This document shows positions 6,986 through 14,212 of a stretch of DNA of 14,212 nt, in pieces. Under the pieces are notes generated by a model. The model saw nothing but the letters and a program-made list of their open reading frames with translations. It was not told where the DNA came from and did no database searches. Numbering within the stretch: position 1 is the stretch's first letter; each line of letters opens with the position of its first letter. This DNA comes from Deltaproteobacteria bacterium UBA6106 (lineage in GTDB: Bacteria > Desulfobacterota > Syntrophorhabdia > Syntrophorhabdales > Syntrophorhabdaceae), in the NCBI GenBank assembly GCA_002428485.1, contig DIWM01000014.1, forward strand, positions 5,952 to 20,163, given 5' to 3'. The translations under genes and the position numbers were made by a program.

Positions 6986-9307
6986 TTATTTTTTCCCTTT
7001 TTTCTTCTCTTGTTCTTTTTCCTTCTTTTCTTTCAGGGCTTTCAGGATCATTTCAGGCTTTATGGGGTTTTCTTTCATCTGGATACCAAAGCGGTGAAAG
7101 ATGGCGTTGCCTATTGCAGCAGCTGTCGGGTTGGTAAGCCCTTCGCCTGCTTCCTTTGCGCCGTATGGTCCTTCCGGCTCATAGGTGTCAATCTCGGCCA
7201 CGGCTGTTGGAGGCATCTCTGTGGCCCTGATCATCTTGTAATCCACTAAGTTCGGGTTCATCAATTTGCCGTCCTCAAAGGGCATATATTCGAGATAGCC
7301 GTAACCTGCAGCCATAGAGAATGCGCCTTCAAGCTGGCCGATGAGGCCGAGGTGGTTAATGGGCTGCCCGCAGTCGTGGGCCGTTAAGCTGTCGATGAGC
7401 TTGATCTTGCCTGTCTCCTCATCAATTTCCACCTCCACTCCCTGGAGCATGTAGCTGTACGCCGGGGAGATCATGCCTTTTCTGTGAGGCGTGTAGTAGC
7501 CTCTTCCCATTATCCTCTGCCCGTCCTTGGCGCGGAGCGCCTTCTTTACAAGATCTTCGTATTTCATTCCTCTTTCCGGTCTGGCAACAATATGCGCCCA
7601 CCGGTCCTTGATGTCGAGGTCATAGACGATATTGATGCCCATCTCTGCGTATGCAAACTCGAGGAGCTGCTTCTTGGCGTCTTCGCATGCCATCTTCACC
7701 GCGTTCCCCGTCATGAGCGTCTGCCTTGAACCCCAGGCCCCCAGGTCTGCAGGGCATTGGTCCGTATCTCCGGAGTATACCTTTATGTCCTCTATCTTGA
7801 CGCCAAGGGTCTCCGCAGCAATGATTGCCATCGTGGTATTCGATCCCTGGCCGAGTTCCTGACAGCCCACGCGAAGCTCAACGGTCCCGTCGTAATTGAT
7901 GGTGACAACTGCCGAGGAAAATGAATACGGTGTGTCAAACCAGTTAAAAATTCCGCCGGTCATGAAGCCGCAGGCAGAGATTCCGATTGCCCTGTTTGCA
8001 GGCAATTTGCCTTTATCCTTAATCCATTTCTGTATCTCGTCGTAGCACTGGTCGATGCCGCAGCTTGCGATCGTTGCCTGCCCCGGCACTTCATAGCCTT
8101 CGTAATGGGAATTCTTCCGCCTCATCTCGATGGGATCAAGGCCAAGATCGGCCGCAATCCACTCTATCTGCTGCTCTGACGTAAACATTGCCTGCGGTGC
8201 CCCGAATCCCCTCATCGATGTTGACGGCAGTGTATTGGTATAGACCCTGTAGCCGTCATAGCGATAGCCCTTCCATCTGTAGGGGAAGGAATGAAAGAAG
8301 CCGGTGAGATATATCGCTGTCGCACCCATGCCCGTGTATGCGCCGCCGTTGGTAAAGACCTTTGCTTCCCGGGCACAGAAGGTTCCATCCTTTTTCACGC
8401 CGGTCCGTACGTAGTAGAGCATAGGGGTCCGGCGCTTCGAGGCGATGAAATCTTCTTCCCTCGTGTAGACGATCTTTACCGGCTTGTGGAGCTTCCTTGA
8501 GAGCACGGCGCTGCAGAATATTGCCCCGTCGAGCTCAAACTTGCCGCCGAAGCCACCGCCGGTGTAGGTAGAGATAACACGCACATCGCCTTCCCTCATG
8601 TCGAGCACGCCGGCCATGAGCGCCTGCAGGTAATAGGGGGACTGGTTGGAATGGTAAATCGTCAGCTTGCCGTCAGTGTAGCTTGACACTGCTACGCGGG
8701 TCTCCATACACATATGGGCCTGGCCACCGCATTTGAACCAGTCTTCCCGGATGTAATCTGCCTCCTCGAAGGCCGCCTCTACATCGCCCCACTCGATATG
8801 CCGGGTAATGTTGATATTGCGCTCGAAGCCTTCGTGTATCTCGGGCGCGTCTTTCTTTATAGCATCCATCGGTTCAAAAACCGCTGGAAGCACTTCATAA
8901 TCAACATCAATATAATCAAGGGCCTTCTCTGCGATCTCTTCGGTTATCGCCGCCACTGCCGCAACGGGCTCGCCGATATAACGCACCTTATCGACAGGGA
9001 GTATCTGTTCATCGCAGAGGTCTTTGTAGCGCCTCCATATTCCCTGTTTGATGCCCAGGGTGTCTTCCTTGCCTGTTACAACGCCCACAACTCCGGGAAG
9101 CTCAAGCGCCCTGCTATAGTCGATCTTCAGGATCTTCGCATGAGGGTGCGGGCTTCTCAATATCTTGCCGTAGAGCATGTTGGGCAGCTTCACATCAAAG
9201 GTATAGGTTGCCCGGCCTGTTACCTTCGCTACGCCGTCTACATTATGAACATGGGTGTTAATCACCTTAAATTCTGAATGTGGGTTGATTACGGTGTACT
9301 TGTTCAT
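6986..9307 (-). CDS. Molybdopterin-binding large subunit of a xanthine dehydrogenase-family hydroxylase
   Basis: Catalytic subunit of a three-subunit molybdenum hydroxylase, which typically inserts water-derived oxygen into a carbon centre, or reduces an aromatic CoA ester in the reverse mode. The 773-residue protein has an N-terminal a/b hammerhead region (VDGVAKVTGRATYTFDVKLP to about residue 150). It then shows QAHMCMETR (196-204), the Moco-binding GGFGGK (251-256), RGFGAPQ (366-372), GCQELGQGSNTT, and GAKEAGEG (716-723) with probable catalytic E722. The loop carrying AYRCSFR in form I CO dehydrogenase reads SMRGFG here, so it is not a CO dehydrogenase. A Lys/Glu-rich tail (from about residue 755) is unusual. 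Start: ATG in an ATGA overlap with the 2Fe-2S gene, after GAGGAGG. Purine, nicotinate, aromatic or acyl-CoA substrates all remain possible. Confidence 0.93.
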   Translation of the reverse strand: MNKYTVINPHSEFKVINTHVHNVDGVAKVTGRATYTFDVKLPNMLYGKILRSPHPHAKILKIDYSRALELPGVVGVVTGKEDTLGIKQGIWRRYKDLCDEQILPVDKVRYIGEPVAAVAAITEEIAEKALDYIDVDYEVLPAVFEPMDAIKKDAPEIHEGFERNINITRHIEWGDVEAAFEEADYIREDWFKCGGQAHMCMETRVAVSSYTDGKLTIYHSNQSPYYLQALMAGVLDMREGDVRVISTYTGGGFGGKFELDGAIFCSAVLSRKLHKPVKIVYTREEDFIASKRRTPMLYYVRTGVKKDGTFCAREAKVFTNGGAYTGMGATAIYLTGFFHSFPYRWKGYRYDGYRVYTNTLPSTSMRGFGAPQAMFTSEQQIEWIAADLGLDPIEMRRKNSHYEGYEVPGQATIASCGIDQCYDEIQKWIKDKGKLPANRAIGISACGFMTGGIFNWFDTPYSFSSAVVTINYDGTVELRVGCQELGQGSNTTMAIIAAETLGVKIEDIKVYSGDTDQCPADLGAWGSRQTLMTGNAVKMACEDAKKQLLEFAYAEMGINIVYDLDIKDRWAHIVARPERGMKYEDLVKKALRAKDGQRIMGRGYYTPHRKGMISPAYSYMLQGVEVEIDEETGKIKLIDSLTAHDCGQPINHLGLIGQLEGAFSMAAGYGYLEYMPFEDGKLMNPNLVDYKMIRATEMPPTAVAEIDTYEPEGPYGAKEAGEGLTNPTAAAIGNAIFHRFGIQMKENPIKPEMILKALKEKKEKEQEKKKGKK

Positions 9308-9789
9308 GATCTATCCTCCTCGTATTTCCCTTTAGCCGTGGCATCTATTGCCCTGACGATGCTGTTGTAACCTGTACACCGGCAGATATTTCCTTCAATA
9401 CCTTCCCTTATCTCCCAATCTGTCGGGTTCTTGTTCTCGTCAAGAAATGCCTGCGCCGTCATGATCATGCCTGATGTGCAAAAACCGCACTGGAAAGCAC
9501 CGTGGTCAATGAATGCCTTCTGGATAGGCGCCAGCTTACCGTTTTTTTCCAGCCCTTCAACAGTCGTTATCTTAGTGCCTTCGGCTTGCATTGCAAGCAC
9601 AGAACATGACTTCACAGACGCGCCGTCGATCATTACCGTGCATGCACCGCAGGATACGGTATCACAACCTCTTTTCGTGCCTGTCAAACCTATATGGTCT
9701 CTTATCGCTTCTACCAGAAGTGTTTTCGGGTTTATATATAACTCATACTCTTGTCCATTTACCGTGAGCCGCAACAATTGCTTTTCCAT
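9304..9789 (-). CDS. 2Fe-2S small subunit of the molybdenum hydroxylase
   Basis: Electron-transfer subunit (161 residues) that links the molybdenum centre to FAD. The N-terminal plant-type ferredoxin domain carries cluster ligands in GCDTVSCGAC (C42, C47, C50) and at SC (C62). The C-terminal helical domain carries the second cluster in CGFC (C101, C104) and CRC (C136, C138). The length is the family norm. I place the start at the ATG at 9789, because AGGAGG lies eight bases upstream; an in-frame TTG six bases earlier would sit only two bases from that site. It is 21 bases downstream of the FAD subunit gene and overlaps the large-subunit gene by four bases (ATGA). Confidence 0.93.
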   Translation of the reverse strand: MEKQLLRLTVNGQEYELYINPKTLLVEAIRDHIGLTGTKRGCDTVSCGACTVMIDGASVKSCSVLAMQAEGTKITTVEGLEKNGKLAPIQKAFIDHGAFQCGFCTSGMIMTAQAFLDENKNPTDWEIREGIEGNICRCTGYNSIVRAIDATAKGKYEEDRS

Positions 9790-9810
9790 ATACAAGACCT
9801 CCTTTCTCTA

Positions 9811-10677
9811 TTAAGCTTTCGCTTGTTCAAAGGCTTTCTGCAGCATCCTCTTTGTAAGAACGCCCAGTATGTGCCTTCTATGTTCCTCAGACGCATGGAT
9901 ATCTGCTACAGGTTCACAGTCTTCCGATGCTATTTTGCCTGCCTCGGCAAAAAGACTCTCCTTCAAAGTTTTTCCAATCAATAGCTCCTCAGCCCTCTTC
10001 ACCCTTCTCGGCGTTGAACCTGCATTACCGAGAACAATCCTTGCGTCCTTACATTTGCCGTTTCCGTTCAGTGTTACTGAGGCTGCGGCGGCCACTATAC
10101 CCATATCGCTTTCGAGGAGATTGAACTTCTGATAAGCTGCTCCTGTTTTCGGCTCAGACACCGGCACCTGGACTTCCAGCACCAGCTCACCTTTGTTCAA
10201 AGCCGTTTCAAAGTAGTCAACAGAAAAATCTTCAAGAGGCATGGTCCTCTCGCCTGCTGCGCCGCCAACCTTTATGTTCGCTTTCAGCGTGATCAAAACC
10301 GGCGCAGGATCTCCGGCAGGGTCGGCATGGGCAAGGTTGCCGCCAATGGTCCCCCAGTTTCTCACCTGGACCGATGCAAGCTTGTTCTCCATTGCCGTTA
10401 GCACAGGATAATTTTTCTTGATCACATCGGACTTTTCAATGGCACGATGTATGGTGGTAGCGCCAATCCTTAAGCCCTCTTTCTTGTCAAATTTGATATA
10501 ATCAAGCTCCTTGATGCTTTTGATGTCGAGCAGGTATTCCGGTGAGATCATCCCCTGCCTCATGACGATCAGCAAAGACTGGCCGCCACAGATCACCTTA
10601 CAATCGTCGTGCTCCGCATACATGGCAAACGCCTCTTTAAGCGTGCCAGGCCGTAGGTAATTAAAATCGTTTATCAT
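9811..10677 (-). CDS. FAD-binding medium subunit of the molybdenum hydroxylase
   Basis: Carries the flavin that passes electrons between the 2Fe-2S clusters and the external acceptor or donor. The 288-residue protein matches the FAD_binding_5 plus CO dehydrogenase flavoprotein C-terminal layout. Motif 1 is VICGGQSLLIVMRQG (28-42). Motif 2 is GTIGGNLAHADPAGDPAP (109-126), which binds FAD diphosphate. The region after it (TLKANIKVGGAAGERTMPLEDF) runs straight on and lacks the cysteine-bearing insert that holds the extra 4Fe-4S cluster in 4-hydroxybenzoyl-CoA reductase. The start codon overlaps the stop of the preceding 88-residue gene (ATGA), and AGGAGAGG lies just upstream, so the two are translationally coupled. 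Confidence 0.92.
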   Translation of the reverse strand: MINDFNYLRPGTLKEAFAMYAEHDDCKVICGGQSLLIVMRQGMISPEYLLDIKSIKELDYIKFDKKEGLRIGATTIHRAIEKSDVIKKNYPVLTAMENKLASVQVRNWGTIGGNLAHADPAGDPAPVLITLKANIKVGGAAGERTMPLEDFSVDYFETALNKGELVLEVQVPVSEPKTGAAYQKFNLLESDMGIVAAAASVTLNGNGKCKDARIVLGNAGSTPRRVKRAEELLIGKTLKESLFAEAGKIASEDCEPVADIHASEEHRRHILGVLTKRMLQKAFEQAKA

Positions 10678-10940
10678 AGTCCTCTCCTTTCTATTAATTC
10701 TTCAACATTGCTTATCCACTTTGAGCTCTTTTCCATATCGTCAGGTATCCCGAATTTCCTGTCCTTGGCATGATCATGTTCAGCCTTGTATAGCGCCTTT
10801 AGTTCCTCAATCTGATCTATGCCGAGTGATGCACCCTGATATTCCTTGGAAAAACACATACAAAAATGTCTTCCCCTATAGATAGCACACTCAACACAGG
10901 GTCCCTTGGTAATCGGACAAATCATCTTTACCTTTGCCAT
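10674..10940 (-). CDS. Small Cys-rich protein at head of the hydroxylase operon, unknown function
   Basis: An 88-residue protein with no family I can name. The N-terminal third has a cysteine cluster: C8 (ICPITKGPC), C15, C18, then H25, C27 and C29 (HFCMCF), enough for a metal site or small iron-sulfur cluster. The remaining part is charged and helical (IDQIEELKALYKAEHDHAKD; SKWISNVEELIERRGL), with no membrane segment or signal peptide. AGGAG lies before the ATG, and the stop overlaps the FAD-subunit start as ATGA. First position and tight coupling suggest it acts with the hydroxylase, for example as an electron carrier, assembly factor or regulator (inference). Confidence 0.8.
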   Translation of the reverse strand: MAKVKMICPITKGPCVECAIYRGRHFCMCFSKEYQGASLGIDQIEELKALYKAEHDHAKDRKFGIPDDMEKSSKWISNVEELIERRGL

Positions 10941-11322
10941 TGGCCAACTCCTTTAAGCATTATTTTAACTCTTTTTTCAATAAAGAGATTCCTGAACCCA
11001 TTATGAGAGTTATAAGGGCTAAACAATTTTATATAGCGAATAATAATATTAGCATGTTTTATCATTTCATTACCACATACTTCCACGTATGTATATCTCT
11101 TTTGTGTCGGTTTTTTGATTAGATTATTATAAAGAGGCATAATGGATAACCCTTTATCAGATGTGTTCACTATCAAGAATAGTATATGTATTGTATATTA
11201 ATTCCTTCATTCTGTCAATATATTTATTAAAATTATTTTTTACATTATTGTTCATCATAGTAAACATACATATATTCCACTGCATTCCCTGAGCGTCGGG
11301 ATTCCATGTGGCTTCTTCCGGG
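10941..11322. other. AT-rich intergenic leader of the hydroxylase operon
   Basis: About 380 bases without a supported gene, between the von Willebrand A gene and the small Cys-rich gene, both read leftwards. It contains a near-consensus minus-strand promoter (11190-11218) and a short inverted repeat ACATAC-TTCCAC-GTATGT (11075-11092) between the promoter and the start codon, a possible operator. Another 6-bp repeat (10969-10987) lacks a T-run. No clear terminator is visible after the von Willebrand gene. Base composition is clearly more AT-rich than the flanking genes. Confidence 0.5.
11190..11218 (-). promoter_or_regulatory. Near-consensus sigma-70 promoter for the molybdenum hydroxylase operon
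   Basis: On the minus strand, TTGACA (11218-11213), a 17-bp spacer and TACAAT (11195-11190): perfect -35, optimal spacing and five of six -10 bases. Transcription would begin near 11183 and run through a leader of about 240 nt to the ATG at 10940. The contrast with the sigma-54-like sites of the plus-strand genes suggests the two units are controlled differently. Confidence 0.6.
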
Positions 11323-13275
11323 CTATAAATCATTGAGAAAATCCTCCAGCAGCCTCTTGATGGCCGGTACCAGGTACGAAACATCTCTGCAGGGAAAGCC
11401 GTCCCGCTGCCAGACGTATCTGAATTTTTCAATGTCAGACTTGCCAGACTGCCCTATCTGTACCGCCTTGGCGATCACCCCTTGATTCACAAGCCTGTCC
11501 TTGGCCTCTTTTGCCAGAGAGACATCATCGCTTCCCCCATCGGTGATGAGGATGAGCACCTTCCTGAGGTCGCCATTTTCAATCTTTCGTTTTGTTTCTT
11601 TGTCTATCTCTGCCGCCACTTTGGCAAGTGATTTATAGTCCGCAGTCCTGCTGCCCGTACAATTCTCCAGCCTCCGGGCAATCCTGACGCGGGTGGCGAA
11701 ATCTATGGCGTCGCTGAGAGGCTTCAGCTCTTCATCCCGGGCATGAAATCCCCGTATTTCCGTCAGAACGTGGAGATCTACGGACCTTTCGAGCCGCTCC
11801 TCTTTCAGTTTTTTCTCGAATTCATCCAGGGCCTCGGTGATCAGGATGGCCGACAGCTTCTGCTCATAGCTCTTCCCGCCGGGCCGGTTTTCGTTCATGG
11901 ACCCGGAAAGGTCGCAGATCAAGGTAAATTCGACCTCTCTGAGCTTGTGCTCATCAAACTCCTCTCTCCGGACCTTCAACTGGGTGCGGGAATTGAGAAT
12001 GCCGCCGCTGATATCAATGTATGACTGGGCGATCATGGCAGGGTCGAAGATCACGCCCTGGTCGGTTCTCTCTTTCAGCCGGCGCTTTATCTCCTTCCGG
12101 GTAGCGATGATCCGCTCGAATACGCCCCGGAGCGGCTTGATCTGGTACTCTATCTTCCTGTATTCGTCCGCATAATCCTCCACCTCTTCAGCGGAAACGC
12201 CGTGGCATGATCTGAACTGCTCCTTTGCGATCTGCTCCGGCGATTTGTTTTCTTCCCTGCGGCGTCTTACCTCCCTCTCGATCTTCTCCCTTGCCTCTTC
12301 CGGCGAAAAGGCCTGGGGGAGCTTCTCCTCGGATTCATCGTATTCGCGGGCAAAATAGTCTTCATCCCTGATGATTTCTTTCTCGATATATCCCCTGTCA
12401 GAGCTCCGTGAACCTCCTTCCATGCTCTCCCCGGTCAGGGCATCCGCATCCTCATCCCCGTCGCGCCTCTCCTTTTCTTTCTTCTTTCGTTCTTCCACGT
12501 CCTCCCGGAAAAACCTTTCATAGACAGGTTCGATATAATCCCGGATCACATCAAAACGGTCCCTGGGTGCTGCAGCAGGGTCGGACACCAGGAGGACAAG
12601 GTCGGTTCCCTGGCCGTCAATATCCTTAAGTTTCTCTACTGCCGCCCGCACGTCAGGCGAAAGGATCACCTCCTCTCTGGGCAGCATCTTTTCCCGGAGC
12701 ATGGCGTAGATGAACTGGAGGTGCCGTGGGGCCTTCGCATAATTGATGCGGGGAAATAGCTTGTCCTCATAGAGATATTCGCGGGTCTCCCGGTGGGCAG
12801 GAAATCTTCTGTCTTCCTCCCTGTTTGCCAGGATGTCGTTGATGTAATGATAAAGCAGATCGAGCCTCCGCTCTTTCTTTGTTCTGGCATAAAGATCTGC
12901 ATAGGCTTCCGGATCTTTGCGCCAATCCCGGAGATGTTCGATCTCGTGGCATGTGGCCCACATGCTTTCTGATGCTGTAAATCCCCTCTTCACAAAAAAG
13001 TTCGGATCGAAAGTTCCACGTCCGGTTTCCATGTCGATGGCCCAGCGATCCCCCGGTTCAAAAATGAGGCCGGCCTGCTGGGCGTAATCGCAAATGGCAC
13101 GTTCGTTCTCAAGGAAAAACTTTGCTGCCTTTCGCGTTGCCCTGGAATCGGCCGCGCTCTTTGCTTTTTCTCTCTGAGAGATGCCTCCTGTCATACCTTT
13201 ATCGCGGCTCCTTTGTCCTCTCTTCTGCCGGGGGGAACCCGCAATGCCCTGTTCTCTCTCACCGCTCGTTATCAT
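11323..13275 (-). CDS. HExxH metallopeptidase-like / von Willebrand factor A domain protein
   Basis: A 650-residue protein with no signal peptide or membrane helix, so probably cytoplasmic. Residues 1-45 are a charged, flexible lead. Residues about 100-160 hold HEIEH (110-114), followed by YHYINDILANREED (142-155). This HExxH plus downstream N-D pattern recalls the metallopeptidase-like domain that accompanies VWA domains in some bacterial proteins. Residues about 260-345 are highly charged and probably coiled or disordered. The C-terminal third (about 448-650) is a VWA domain with the metal-ion-dependent adhesion motif DLSGSM (455-460) and a later LITDGGSDD strand. Such proteins usually work with MoxR-type AAA+ ATPases, none of which is in the window. 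The start overlaps the stop of the WG-repeat gene (ATGA). Whether it is a peptidase, scaffold or chaperone is unknown. Confidence 0.82.
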   Translation of the reverse strand: MITSGEREQGIAGSPRQKRGQRSRDKGMTGGISQREKAKSAADSRATRKAAKFFLENERAICDYAQQAGLIFEPGDRWAIDMETGRGTFDPNFFVKRGFTASESMWATCHEIEHLRDWRKDPEAYADLYARTKKERRLDLLYHYINDILANREEDRRFPAHRETREYLYEDKLFPRINYAKAPRHLQFIYAMLREKMLPREEVILSPDVRAAVEKLKDIDGQGTDLVLLVSDPAAAPRDRFDVIRDYIEPVYERFFREDVEERKKKEKERRDGDEDADALTGESMEGGSRSSDRGYIEKEIIRDEDYFAREYDESEEKLPQAFSPEEAREKIEREVRRRREENKSPEQIAKEQFRSCHGVSAEEVEDYADEYRKIEYQIKPLRGVFERIIATRKEIKRRLKERTDQGVIFDPAMIAQSYIDISGGILNSRTQLKVRREEFDEHKLREVEFTLICDLSGSMNENRPGGKSYEQKLSAILITEALDEFEKKLKEERLERSVDLHVLTEIRGFHARDEELKPLSDAIDFATRVRIARRLENCTGSRTADYKSLAKVAAEIDKETKRKIENGDLRKVLILITDGGSDDVSLAKEAKDRLVNQGVIAKAVQIGQSGKSDIEKFRYVWQRDGFPCRDVSYLVPAIKRLLEDFLNDL

Positions 13276-14212
13276 GGCTCGCCGCCCATAAAGAACGCAT
13301 CATCCAGGATGTCTTTCACATAGACATAGTTATTTTTGGCAATAACATATGCCCGGCCATCCTCAAGCGGCTTCAGGCAGTAAACCTCATCGTATTCCCG
13401 GTCGTCCCTGTCCCCTCTTTCATTGACTATGAAATATTTTCTTCCCCGACGGGCCCAGAAGGCGATCCTGCCATGGATATTCTGCGGCACGCCCACCTGC
13501 TCGTACTCGCCCGGGATCTTTTCGCCCTTCTCGTTGATTACAAATTGCTCCTTTATCTGTTCGGCTTTGAACGCTACCCGGCCGTTGATGTCCCGGGGAT
13601 TGCTCACGGCCGTATATCTTCCGCCCACAGGAACGCCCTTCTCGTTTACAACAAAATAACGGCCGGCCTGAAATGCCCAGAAGGCTATAGCATCGCCAAT
13701 ACTTTCGGGGTCGCGGACTGAATCGTATGCTTCACCTATTCTGGTCCCCTTTTCTGTAACAATAAACCACTTGTTTTTGTGTTTTGCCCGGAAGACGATC
13801 TGGCCGTTGATGTACCTGGGGTCGCCGATTGCATCATACTCTCCTCCGATCCGTTCTCCCTTCTCGTTGACGACAAAATATTTCGTTCCCTGCCGCGCCC
13901 AGAAGGCGATCCTGCCGTGTACATCCCGGGGGGCGCTCACATACTCATACTCCCCTCCGACCCTTTCGCCTCTCTCGTTTACGATGAACTCCTTCTTGCC
14001 TTTGACGGCACGGAAGGCGATCTTGCCGTTGATGTTCTGCGGGTCGCCAACGCCATCGTACTCTCCTCCGACCCTTTCGCCCTTCTCGTTTACGACCAAT
14101 TCCTTGCTGCCTTTGACGGCACGGAAGGCGATCTTGCCGTTGATGTTCTGCGGGTCGCCAACGCCATCGTACTCCCTGCCGATGATCTCGCCTCTCTCGT
14201 TTACGATGAACT
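13272..14212 (-). CDS. WG-like tandem-repeat protein, 5' end beyond the window
   Basis: Partial gene: the frame stays open to the window edge with 312 residues visible, and the repeat continues across the last bases, so no start codon inside the window is credible (a TTG at 14099 is only an internal leucine codon). The visible part is about eight repeats of 37 residues. The approximate consensus is [IV]VNE[KR]GERxGGEYDxV, followed by a P-x-x-INGRIAFxA stretch and ending KYF. This resembles WG-type beta repeats that build solenoid or propeller surfaces for binding. The last repeat is degenerate and leads to a short C-terminal tail (VKDILDDAFFMGGEP). The stop overlaps the start of the HExxH/VWA gene, indicating coupled production of two partners. 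The binding target is unknown. No signal peptide can be assessed because the N-terminus is missing. Confidence 0.8.
   Translation of the reverse strand, partial: FIVNERGEIIGREYDGVGDPQNINGKIAFRAVKGSKELVVNEKGERVGGEYDGVGDPQNINGKIAFRAVKGKKEFIVNERGERVGGEYEYVSAPRDVHGRIAFWARQGTKYFVVNEKGERIGGEYDAIGDPRYINGQIVFRAKHKNKWFIVTEKGTRIGEAYDSVRDPESIGDAIAFWAFQAGRYFVVNEKGVPVGGRYTAVSNPRDINGRVAFKAEQIKEQFVINEKGEKIPGEYEQVGVPQNIHGRIAFWARRGRKYFIVNERGDRDDREYDEVYCLKPLEDGRAYVIAKNNYVYVKDILDDAFFMGGEP
13320..14212 (-). repeat. Tandem 111-bp coding repeat array
   Basis: Units of exactly 111 bp, with boundaries at 14207, 14096, 13985, 13874, 13763, 13652, 13541 and 13430 on the minus strand. The two right-most complete units are almost the same in DNA: over 74 bases, 13990-14063 and 14101-14174 differ at only two positions. 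Inner units have diverged much more. Recent duplication at the right edge suggests the array is still expanding or being homogenised. Confidence 0.85.

Noticed and set aside
9793..9795. TTG start for the 2Fe-2S subunit
   Set aside because: It lies only two bases after AGGAGG; the ATG at 9789 has proper spacing and gives the usual N-terminus.
6986..10677. Annotation as aerobic carbon monoxide dehydrogenase (coxMSL)
   Set aside because: The AYRCSFR active-site loop is missing from the large subunit despite the CoxG-like neighbour.
10969..10987. Hairpin CTCTTT-N7-AAAGAG as a terminator
   Set aside because: The stem is short and AT-rich and has no T-run on either strand.
10928..11176. 82-residue minus-strand open frame in the hydroxylase leader
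   Set aside because: It would start with TTG (or an internal ATG at 11140 after AAAGGG), overlaps the start of the Cys-rich gene in another frame and translates that gene's ribosome binding site. No family pattern is seen, so it is kept only as a leader-peptide possibility.
14097..14099. TTG as start codon of the WG-repeat gene
   Set aside because: The frame is open upstream to the window edge and the preceding codons encode another full 37-residue repeat, so TTG is an internal leucine.

Overview
The window looks like a chromosomal segment of an anaerobic, moderate-GC Gram-negative bacterium, most plausibly a Desulfobacterota/Syntrophorhabdus-like lineage. This is inferred from gene content and intergenic texture (TRAP transport of organic acids, CoA-ligation, acyl-CoA dehydrogenation, a three-subunit molybdenum hydroxylase, and CGAA-rich palindromic intergenic repeats). 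No rRNA or other marker gene is present, so the assignment is soft.

Left half, plus strand (about 150-6050): an acyl-CoA dehydrogenase (246-1385), a complete TRAP transporter (periplasmic binding protein, small permease, large permease; 1566-4471) and an AMP-forming acyl-CoA synthetase (4508-6049). Together they form a plausible route for an organic acid: import, activation to a CoA thioester, alpha,beta-dehydrogenation. Two intergenic sequences, upstream of the dehydrogenase and of the TRAP binding protein, share the pattern CATGGCAT-N5-TTGCTTT. Both match the -24/-12 architecture of sigma-54 promoters, so the two units are probably co-regulated by an enhancer-binding protein encoded elsewhere. 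A strong hairpin separates the binding-protein gene from the permease genes.

Middle (6050-6247): a convergent intergenic region holding an imperfect, nested palindromic repeat and a strong hairpin terminator that serves the minus-strand operon and perhaps both sides.

Minus-strand operon (10940 down to 6248): an 88-residue Cys-rich protein, FAD subunit, 2Fe-2S subunit and molybdopterin subunit of a xanthine dehydrogenase-family hydroxylase, a 75-residue C2H2-like zinc-finger protein, and a CoxG-like SRPBCC protein. Short gaps and ATGA overlaps mark it as one transcript. A near-consensus sigma-70 promoter lies about 240 nt upstream of the first start codon. The enzyme has neither the CO dehydrogenase active-site loop nor the extra 4Fe-4S insert of 4-hydroxybenzoyl-CoA reductase, so its substrate is open.

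Right end (11323-14212, minus strand): two translationally coupled genes unrelated to the catabolic genes. One encodes a long tandem-repeat protein with WG-like 37-residue repeats, cut by the window edge. The other is a 650-residue protein combining an N-terminal HExxH metallopeptidase-like region with a C-terminal von Willebrand A domain. This pair is the least explained part of the window.
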